Assembly (NCBI GenBank): GCA_033977485.1
Contig: CM066991.1
Coordinates: 58,151,350 to 58,215,349, forward strand
DNA length: 64,000 nt
Direction: 5' to 3'
DNA from: Hydrangea macrophylla
Lineage: Eukaryota; Streptophyta; Magnoliopsida; Cornales; Hydrangeaceae
The translations under genes were made by a program, and so were the position numbers. Below, piece after piece: positions 55,048 to 64,000 of the stretch. Within the stretch, counting starts at the first letter, position 1. The number at the start of each line of letters is the position of its first letter. Below the pieces are notes generated by a model, which saw nothing but the letters and a program-made list of their open reading frames with translations, made no database searches and was not told the origin of the DNA.

Positions 55048-57194
55048 TGTCACGACCCATCCCACTACGCGTGGAAATAGGACACGTGGCACACCACCAA
55101 GGCTCATCCAACATCAATATAATTATACGCAGCGGAAAGAACTTTAAAACAACCTTGGGTATTTTAAAACTTAGGGAACATTACCCTCTGAGTTGGTAAA
55201 ATCCATTGAAATCAGAGTTGTAAAAAGTTTTGGCCAATTGGAAACACATCCAAGAATACTCAGTTTTGAAAACAGGGGTTCAGTCGACTTCCCAGTCGAC
55301 TGTGCCTGGCAGAACCTCAAACCCTAAATCCTCAACAGAGGTCTAGTCGACTGTGTTATGCAGAACCAAAATATGACATTAACAAAGGAGGTCCAGTCGA
55401 CTGATATGGGGACCCAGTCGACTGCTTTTCCATTATAAGAAGCAGTAGCCAAAATCTACAGTGACTCAGTCGACTGATCAAGGGCCTAGTCGACTGCTTC
55501 TCTTACTATTCACTTTCAGTGTCTCAAATACACGGGATCCAGTCGACTGATCCCGGGTCCAGTCGACTGCTCCCCTGCTGGCAGCCTGTAATGAAATATC
55601 AATAACTCAAGCTTCTCCACACCAACCACAATCACAACCATAACTGATTTCAACATTTTAAAACATAGCTACAAACATTCAATTACAATATTACAATACT
55701 GTGAAACTAATCTATGGTTCTATTACAACATATTATTACAATTACCAATCCTTACACAAGTTTAGGATTTAAAACACAAAAAAAACATATACAAAGGTGA
55801 TTCCCCGGCGTTCATCGGCCTCACTCATCGCGATTCTTCTTGTCTTTCTTCTTACCTGCAATGGGGTACATCTCCACTGCTCAGCTATATGTTGAGTGCA
55901 CAAGTCTAACATGTGTAATATATAACAAAACATGCTTTTATCTCATAAATCATATCAATAGTCTCTAAGGAGAAAAATACGCATTCATCCGGTAACGGCA
56001 AGTCCAAGCCTTAAACCGCGATGTCAATGGCAAGTCCAAGCCTACAACCATTACATCCCAACAAGTGCCATGGCAAGTCCAAGCCTACAACCATGCACAG
56101 TAGCCGTCGCTACTTAAATTCTCAAACATCGAGAAGCTTACTCCGGCATGAATTTGTATAAGACTCCCCTTTGACCCACATAGACAACTCAACGTGCTCG
56201 CGTAAATTTACACATGTTTTTCACAATTTAGCGCGTGCATAATTAACGGGCCTAAAATTAACACATGGATTTTGCTTGGATCTCAATTTCGTCGTCGAAA
56301 TATAAGACATGTAATTCTTTATATTTCACAGGTTAGGACTTCATACCTCGTGCGCTTTCCCCCAAACTTTGAAGGATCGACTAAGAGGCTAAATAAACGT
56401 CGGATTTTGAATTTGAGAAAATTCCTACAAGTTTATACTTGTTTTTCCCAAAAGTCTAGAAATTAGATTTTTACAAAACTTGGCCAAACATGGCCTAAGT
56501 AGTATCAAAACGTAGATCTCACCTCCACGAGTTCAAATCTTGAATCTGGAGAAAATCTGACGAACAGAAGGTCGTCGTATGTCGCCGGCAAACTCGGGCA
56601 ACCAAATCTCCCTTCTCTCTCCTCTCTCTAGATATTTTGGAAAGTTTGGATGAGATTAAAATCTCATCCTCATCTATATATAGGCAAACTTTCCGAGAAT
56701 TACGTTTACCTCCCCGCAAGTTTCTTAAAACTTCTCATTAGCTCTCGAAACTTCACACACGTCCATTTTATAACCTTACGGGTGAAAACTATAAATTTCA
56801 AAAGTTTTCGACTAGGTTTCGTTTGGGTCCAAAAATAACGTTCGAAAACTATATTCCGTGGAATCTCTACATAACCTACCTTTTTAATTAACGTATCACT
56901 CACGTTCTCACCATAGTTCTCAAAATGATATACTAAAGTATTAAAATTACCAGAATTATACTACACAGGTAATTACTATTCACAGGAATACCAGATAAAG
57001 TCAAATAACATTTAAATCATATAAATGCCATTTATTCATGCTCATGCAATAAGAATTGCCATGTTCCCGTGTCCTCACTGACACCTTACCGTTGACTCAC
57101 AGTCAACCTCAACTCAAATTATTAATAACATTAATAATTTCAAAATCTCAAATGATGCATTTCAAAATCATAATTTTCTGGAACAGGTGTGACA
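55048..57194 (-). repeat. Chromovirus 5' LTR
   Basis: 2,147 bases, nearly identical to 45155-47314. It has one CAGTCGACTG unit (about 20 bases) fewer. TATA-like CTATATATAG at 56674-56683. Short ORFs across it are repeated in the other LTR and are not genes. Confidence 0.94.
55280..55571. repeat. CAGTCGACTG cluster in chromovirus 5' LTR
   Basis: Nine copies, matching 45388-45696 with one unit missing near 55300. Confidence 0.95.
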
Positions 57195-57199
57195 ACCCG

Positions 57200-57399
57200 A
57201 GGCTCCTAGGTCCGTGAGACCGCACGCATTGAGGTTATTATTGAATCTAATGGTTCTGGCCCTCGAGTCACAGTTCGTATAGCATCTTCTCTCACTAATA
57301 TCTGTATAGTCATTGAAATCTCCCGCAGCAAGCCAGGGGTTATTTTGGGGATGTGCAACATCCTCAAGGTTCTTCCAAAGGAGATCACAATTGCGAGGG
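57200..57399 (-). pseudogene. LINE endonuclease, middle part
   Basis: Minus strand: DLLWKNLEDVAH, NPWLAAGDFNDYTDISE and IRFNNNLNACGLTDLG, the GDFN region of the apurinic-type endonuclease. It continues across the gypsy insertion at 45149 with MTWTNGR. Confidence 0.9.
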
Positions 57400-57404
57400 T
57401 TAGG

Positions 57405-59437
57405 TGTCACAGCCCGGTCCCACAATAGCGGAACCGGAACCCGTGGCACGCCACCGAGGCTAAACCAATTCATTAACGTTCCCAAAATTTAGTTTGAAGA
57501 ACCCACGCAGCGGAAAAACAAAACACATTTTAAAACCAGAGGTTCAGTCAACTGCTCAGTCAACGGAAGAAGGCAGGGAGATTTCAAAAGGGTTTAATAC
57601 CAATTCCAGTCGACTGAGACTGGGGTCCAGTCGACTGAGGCGGGGCCCAGTCGACTGCTTTTGCTATAATAAGAAGCAGTAGCTAACAGATATAAGGATC
57701 CAGTCGACTGAAGCATGGATCAGTCGACTGCTCCCCTGACAGCAGCACATTCTGCAGCATTTCAAGATTTAAAAGCTTTCTAACTTCAACCAGGGATCAA
57801 ACACACACTTCCAAAAGCACTCCAAAGTAATCTCAATTGTATTAAAGCATTACCAAACATAATTACAACATGTTATAGCCTATTACAACGTTCTAGATCC
57901 ATTCTATCCTACCAAATTAAACATGGGTTAAAACAACCAAATTCTTATTACAGCATTTCTAGGATCCCAAAACTACAAGGTTAACATTCAAGTTGTCTCC
58001 CAAGCGAACTCCCAACCCACGTACTCACTTCTGCGATTCCTCGCCAGCATTAACACCTGCAATGGTTATTTGAATAACCATGCATATTTCGATTTGTTTA
58101 ACCTAAAGCTTAGTGAATAAATCAACATATGTACATGAATGATAAACATGTCCGCATTCACATCTCTACATTTCATACTAGTCGCCGGAGACTCACGTGC
58201 CCGTCCATACTCCAAATCCGCGACTCCTTGCCAATAAGTCCACGCGAAAGGGTAAGACCAACGATTCTTCTCTTCAATCGTGCGACCTTAATGCCTATAT
58301 CGGCTCCACAAAATGGCACAGTAACCACGTGCTCCTTCTGACCCAAATAAGCAACTTAACATGCTCAAATACATATCACCATACTCGCGGTAATTAAAAC
58401 ATATCACCGTGCTATTGAGCCTACTTATCAATATAAATGCCCAATATGAACTATACAATACATCTCTAAGAATTAATACATGCTATTCACACAAAACATG
58501 AATACATGTCAAGAAACCATTCCAAAACATAGTTGAATCACTCACCTCCGATTTACGCGCTTAAAATACGATCTAAAGAAAACCCGTGCACAAAGAACGT
58601 GCAGAAGTTCGTCTAGTACAATTCCTATGGATCAGAATTCCATTTATCAACTTTTATGAAAAATTCTAGAATACAACTTTTTGGAAAACTTAGCCAAACA
58701 GGCCCTAATAGGTATCAAAACAAAGCTCTTACCTCGAGGAGCTCGAATATGAAATCTGGGAGAAAACTGACTGACAGAAGGTCGTCGTTTGGCGTCGCAA
58801 AGCTTGAAGCAACCAAATCTCCCTCTAGCCCCCTTTTGGCCTCCTTCTTGAGCTTTACGTTAGAAGTTTGAAAAAATCTAAGTTCATCTCTATCTATATA
58901 TAGGCAACATTCTCGGGGAATTACGTTTACCTCCCCACGAGTTTTCCAAACTCCTAATCAGTCTCTGAAACTTTCTACACAGCTAATTCATAGCTTTATA
59001 AGAGAAACTTCAAAATTATAAAAGTTTTCGACTAAGTTTCGTTTGGTCGCTAAAACGCGAATTTCTACATGACGTTTCCGAAGTTGCTAATTAGCCTACC
59101 AAATTAATAGCGTGTTCATTCGTCCTCTCCAGGATACTAAATCTAACAGCAGAAATAAATTCTAAAACAGAAAATAATACAGATATTGAAATACACAGGT
59201 AAACATTTATTTTCAGATAAACATTTAAAATGTTCCACAGTGACCGTCTCATACTCGGAGAGACTTCACAAACAATAAATCCTCAATCACAATAGTTTCA
59301 AAGGGTTCTCTAATACAGACACCCAAATCAACTCGTGAGTCAAAACTCACCCAATCATGTGTCATAAGACGCGCCATATCACATTATCATGCATGACAAT
59401 GTAATGCAAATGAAATAACACAAATGTGGGTGTTATA
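57405..59437 (-). mobile_element. Solo LTR of a gypsy family related to the chromovirus, in the LINE endonuclease
   Basis: Starts TGTCACAGCCCGG and ends GGGTGTTATA (a decayed GTGACA end). Flanked by 5-bp repeats TTAGG (57400-57404, 59438-59442). 2,033 bases. Shares text and layout with the chromovirus LTR (GTGGCACGCCACC, ACGCAGCGG, CTATATATAG at about 58897) but is diverged. The LINE reading resumes on both sides. Confidence 0.88.
57600..57735. repeat. CAGTCGACTG cluster in solo LTR
   Basis: Five perfect or near-perfect copies plus two AGTCAAC variants at 57545-57570. Confidence 0.9.
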
Positions 59438-59442
59438 TTAGG

Positions 59443-59769
59443 GCTTCCGTAAATGGCAGAAAAAATCCAATCATCATAGTCTTTATGAGAAATGAGGACA
59501 TGGATGACTTGAGCTTCTTTTTGGAAAGTAGTAACGGTGACCATTTCCGGTTTCCAAAGAACCCAAATACCCCTTGACCGGCCAACATGATCAATGTTAG
59601 CGCAATCACTCAGCCCGAGATTATTGAAAAAATTGAGCGACTGAGCTATAGGAACCTTGGTCTCAGTAAGAACAACACTATCTGGGAAATGAGAGTTAAA
59701 CATCTATTGCATGTTATTTCTGAAATCTTCGTTACCCGCACCGCGGCAATTCCAAACTAGAATCTTCAT
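59443..59769 (-). pseudogene. LINE ORF2 start, endonuclease N-terminus
   Basis: Minus strand from ATG 59769: MKILVWNCRGAGNEDF, an in-frame TAG at 59704-59706, then VVLTETKV, GRSRGIWVLW and FSAIYGSPN. These are the WNCRG, ETK and YGSP motifs of plant LINE endonucleases. Cut by the solo LTR at 59437. Confidence 0.9.
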
Positions 59770-59879
59770 GGAAAACAAATTTGGGAGGTTTGGAGCAGGG
59801 GAAAAAAGGTCACGGCCTCTTTCCATGTTGAGACGGACCTGGTCCTCGAATTCCGAAGTTGTTGGTCCCACTCGTACGC

Positions 59880-61644
59880 TATACGCTTGGACTTCGGCTT
59901 CGTCTCGGCTTTTCTGGGCAATCAGTCTCACTGTCTCTGATAACCAATGCACCTCCATTAACCTTGCAGAGTTGACTTCTGGAATATCTTGGAGAATCAC
60001 TGTTTCTGTTTTGATGAATGGGGTGGGATCTATGATCGAAAGGTTCCTGAGAGGGAAGTGGAGGTAAGTTTAGTACAGAGCTGGGTAGATCCGGGTCTAA
60101 AGCTTCGAACGGGTTAGCTGTTAAGAGATGAGGATTGATTAGAGGGGTTGTTTGAATGGTCTCAGTTAGGGTTATAGAGGTAGACAATTAGGGCGCCACT
60201 TGGGGATGACTGGAAGAAGAATTTAGGGTATTCTTATCAGGGTGGGAACTAGAGTAGGAAGGAGAAGGACGGCTGGGATTGCTTCCATCTGATTTAGTCT
60301 TGGAAGGATCTAATGCCACCTGTTTCCCTTTATTCGCAGTAGTAAGCATAAGAGAAGGCTGATCACGCTTCTTTCCTCTGGGCTTAGTGGGCCTGACAGT
60401 GGGAATTTGGGATCTGAGGCTAGTAGGTTGTGGATTGACCACAAAGTGGGCTTTTCTAATGACATTGGGCTTACGGGATTTCCTATTTTGGACCATTAAC
60501 CATGGCCCGTAACTGCAAGCCTGGGCACCTAGTCCAACCTCCTGCGACCTATCTTCCTTGCTGGTTTTCTCTATAACGGTAACCTGTATTTCTTCCCGTT
60601 GGGTTTCCGGCAGCTTCTGGCCATTTTTCGATGGTAGGTCGCTTGGATCTGGGTGTTTTCGATTAGGGCAAAATTCTGTGCGATGCCCAACACAACCACA
60701 CAAGAAACAGATTGAATGAATATATGCATATTCAACATTATATATTTTATCTCCTATCATAAATCCGGGAACTAGCGATTTACGAAGGTCGATTTCAACA
60801 CAAATTCTGGCAAATTTCCCTCTAGTAGTATAAGCTGTATTATAATCTGTTTTGAGGGGTTTGCCAAGAGCTTTCCCAATTTGGATTAGGGCTTGTTCTT
60901 CAAAATATTCAATAGGGAGTTTGGGAAGTCTCACCCAAATGGTTGTTTGGACTTCATCTGCTTCTGAGGGATTAAAATCATGAGTCCATTTGTGAACTAT
61001 CAGGTAGTGGTTTTGGATGATCCAAGGACCCCCTGAGTAAACTCTCCATAATCTGCAATCATATCAATTTTTACAAGATAAAACCATGATTCCAGATCAA
61101 CCATATCAAAATCCCCATGCAAGTTCCAGAGTCTTTTGATTTTATCTTTCAGATATTTGTATCCAATGAACCTCCCTAGGAGACTGATTATAATGCTATC
61201 CTTCCATTGGGCCCTAATTTTTTTCAGATAGGAGTTTGGGAAGGAGATAGAGGGGTACAAGGGGTTTTGTGGCTGATGCACTTGCGGAGGAATTTCACCT
61301 TCATCTTCTCCAAAAGGGTTTTCGATATTACAATCAAAGGGGACATCGGAGGATTTGAATCCATTGAGGGCCTCTGAGTACGATTTATGTTTGGGTACCT
61401 CAGATTCTTCCTTGTCAGTTGAAGATCCCTGTGGTTTATCAAGCATATCCTCATCTGTGGTTTCTTCACTTTCATGGGTGTTCTTGCTCTTTTTTGTGCT
61501 GCATTGCAGATGATCCAGTTCTTCCGAAGAGAGCCTAGGATCCTGATCAGTAAGTTGGGGGATCTGTGTCGGTGGATGAGCAGAAGAAAGTTGGGGAGCC
61601 AAGGCACAGCAGGTTGGGTCAAGAGAATCGCCTGAGATATTCAT
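59880..61644 (-). pseudogene. LINE ORF1 (DUF4283 and zinc knuckle)
   Basis: ORF1 starts at ATG 61644 with a Ser/Pro/Glu-rich region, then the DUF4283-type block (IISLLGRFIGYKYLKDKIKRLW, DMVDLESWFYLVKI). After a frameshift near 61020-61035 come IWVRLPKLPIEYF, FARICVEIDL and a CCHC knuckle CFLCGCVGHRTEFC at about 60665-60705, then a basic Pro/Ser-rich tail to a stop at 60188. A further frame 60187-59879 may be the original C-terminus. ORF1 proteins of this type bind LINE RNA. Confidence 0.88.
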
Positions 61645-61679
61645 GACTCGAGAAATTTTTTTTGGGGTACATACAGTGG

Positions 61680-62262
61680 ATCAAGAAGAATCACCACTTT
61701 GAACAAGGGCATAATCGTCATAAGCGAAAGAAAATCATTATTGATAAAAACTTTAAAATTTGGTGAAATTCCACCCCTCTTAAAAACTTGGTGAAATTTC
61801 ACCACTATGAACAGAGGTATAATCGTCATAAATGAAAAAAATCTTTACTGAAAAAATTTTCAAAACTTGGTAAAATTTCACCACTCTTCCAAACTTGATG
61901 AAATTTCACCACTTTGAACAGGGGTATAATCGTCATAAATGAAAAAAAAATCATTACTGATAAAAATTTCAAAATTTGGTAAAATTTCACCACTCTTCAA
62001 ACATGGTGAAATTTAACTACTCTAAACAAAGGTTTAATCGTCATAAGCAAGAAAATCATTATTGAAATTTTTTTCAAAACTTGGTAAAATTTCATCACTC
62101 TTAAAAACTTGGTGAAATTTCACCACTTTGAACAGTGGTATAATCGTCATAAACAAAAAAAATCATTTACTGAAATTTTTTTCAAAACTTGGTGAAATTT
62201 CTTCACTTTTCAAAACTAGGTAAAATTTCACCACTTTGAATATGTGTATAATGGTCATAATC
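61680..62262. repeat. 107-bp minisatellite, about 5.4 copies
   Basis: The phrase TATAATCGTCATAA recurs at 61713, 61821, 61928, 62036, 62142 and 62250 (spacing 106-108). Each unit also has two AAATTTCACCACT blocks, so it has an inner half-repeat. Confidence 0.93.
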
Positions 62263-64000
62263 TAATCTAATCTAATCTAATATATATATATATATATTAT
62301 ATATATTATATATACTCCAGAAGCTTTTGCTTCCGCCACGTGGCCACTTCTAATAATTTCATAATATTTATTTATTTATTTATTTTTGCATTACATATTA
62401 CATTAAATCACATTAAGTAGTCATTGACTTGGATTTGGAATCACATTAGGAATTTTTGACACATAATTATACTTTTATCCCTCATTTTACAAATTAAAAT
62501 GCCAACTTCATCCAAATTTCATAACTAAATTACAACCCCAGCTGATACATACACTTTTACTAGATACTAGTCTATGATTAATTGTAAACCAAATTGGCAT
62601 TGATTTTTTTTTTTTCAGTTTTATTATTAATTTTTTTTTATTTGGATCTCTATCACTGATGCTAGCATTGTTTAGGGCTCATATATACTACTAACAAAAT
62701 AATAATTTCCAATATTAATTCTTACCAATGTAGTTTATTTTACCTATTAAGAACAGATGAATATTTTTAATTTGTTTTAACTCACTATTCTGCACTCTAG
62801 AATTATACACTGTAATATATGTTATATGCATTTAGTTTTTAATTCTTGATTAAGGGTAATAATGAAAAGTAGGCAGAATTTTGCAAATGTTGCCACCAAA
62901 TGTATTAGCACATTTAGATGCACTTTAATTTAAAAAATACTCATTCACTAAACAATCACTTATTTTTAAAATGCCCATTAAGAAAAGTCCATCTTGAAAA
63001 GCCCATTCTAGGAATGAACTTTTGTGTGAGAAGCTGCGCCAAACACTACATTAATACTGGTGGAACCACTTCAGTATCCTCCATTTGGGATGCAAATTTT
63101 GGAAGTGACTCATCTTCACATCAATTATATTTAATTTAAAATTTAAAAATGTCAATCTATATGACTTTTTCATACATTTTGACATTTTCAACATTTTTCT
63201 TTTATTACTTTAGGATCTATCTGATAAAACTAAAAAATTAAATGCAAAATTTTAAGTACTAAAAATTTTAAACGATTGAATTTGCAATACTGAAAACAGT
63301 GTTTGAAGTGCTAAAATAAACTGCATTTAGTGATTATTTTCAGTAGAAAATTTTCACTTAGAGTTTTCAGTGAATTTCTCAACCTTTTCAATTAAGTGGT
63401 ACATTATCAAACACACTAAATAGAAATAGTGCTGAAACTTTTCACTTTTAGCACTTATATTGGGCTATCAAACACGCCCTTAGTTTGTTGAATAGTCCCT
63501 TAAATGTCGAGTCAAGTAAAATTTCACTTAATATTTATGTATGCCAAATGAAATTTCACTTAAAATTTTTGTTTGGTGGACCTTTTCCTAATCAAGAGTC
63601 TTAATTGTCCTCACCTCTAATCTTATCATAATATCATTTTCACTAATTTCTTCCCCAAAAAAAGTATTTTGCCACCTCAGTGGATATTTGGCCCTCATAT
63701 TTGAAGACTATTTTATATAAACGATAACTAATTACGTCTACTAATTTTAAATTAGGTATTACCAAACAACCCTTATTATCTTGGTTGAGAAGGAGTATTT
63801 CATTTATTATGAACCTAAAACTAAAAATGTCCACCCTTCATTATCTTAGTTGGAAAGGGGTATCTTATCCCGTCTAATATAATATATATATATATATATA
63901 TATGAAAACAAAAGCTTTTGCCACCTAAGCTCTGATGTGGCACACTTCTCGATCTATTTGTGTGTTACATTTTTCACTAAATAATTTCAAGAAATAACTA
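62263..64000. other. AT-rich flank with TA repeats; no gene
   Basis: Contains (TCTAA)n then (TA)n at 62260-62312 and another (TA)n at 63880-63902. Both are followed by AAGCTTTTGC and a GTGGC(A/C)ACTTCT phrase. No coding domain is seen. Confidence 0.5.

Larger units (their letters stand above)
45155..57194 (-). mobile_element. Young Ty3/gypsy chromovirus (Tekay/Del type), inserted in the LINE
   Basis: 12,040 bases including a nested insertion, flanked by 5-bp repeats ACCCG (45150-45154, 57195-57199). On the minus strand the order is 5' LTR 57194-55048, primer binding site, gag, protease, reverse transcriptase, RNase H, integrase, chromodomain, polypurine tract and 3' LTR 47314-45155. The two LTRs are nearly identical, pointing to recent insertion. 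All polyprotein pieces share one frame, broken only by stop codons. Confidence 0.95.

Noticed and set aside
46390..57021. Paired small ORFs at 46390-47021 and 56272-56903
   Set aside because: They are the same positions of the two LTR copies of one chromovirus; no domain and shared only because the LTRs are identical.

Overview
This window is plant nuclear DNA, most likely from a eudicot; I cannot name the species. The evidence is spliced genes with GT-AG introns, plant-specific gene families (a MUT9-like kinase and a WRC-domain growth-regulating-factor relative), tRNA-Met-primed LTR retrotransposons, a plant LINE with DUF4283-type ORF1, and long CT/GA and TA microsatellites. About two thirds of the sequence is transposable element, much of it nested.

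Layout. 1-1575: right end of a Ty3/gypsy LTR, which cuts a Ty1/copia element (1576-7503, minus strand). 7504-9340: a small spliced WRC-domain gene (7775-8545) between two inverted repeat arms. 10279-38263: one complete MUT9-like kinase (MLK) gene on the minus strand, rebuilt here from 16 exons; all 15 introns are GT-AG and the exons join in frame to 701 codons plus stop. Intron 11 (about 17.1 kb) holds a complete but decayed Ty3/gypsy element (21007-33756, plus strand, 5-bp target duplication ACTTT), which itself received a hAT-like insertion in its 5' LTR, a Mutator-like insertion in its 3' LTR and a 491-bp tandem duplication. Intron 13 (5.7 kb) holds an LTR-type element with inverted ends and a perfect palindrome. 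38264-41590: upstream flank of MLK, no further gene seen.

41600-61644: a broken LINE on the minus strand. It is split by a solo LTR (57405-59437, duplication TTAGG) and by a young Ty3/gypsy chromovirus (45155-57194, duplication ACCCG). The chromovirus is split in turn by another solo-LTR-like insertion (47643-50617, duplication CAAGG). 61680-62262 is a 107-bp minisatellite; the rest is AT-rich.

The observation I consider most worth pursuing: four different LTR families here carry clusters of a short self-complementary motif with CG at its centre (CAATCGATTG, CAGTCGACTG, TTCGATCGATCGAA, TGCCGCGGCA). In three of them the cluster lies just upstream of a TATA box. In the two elements with both LTRs present, copy number differs between the paired LTRs by whole units.
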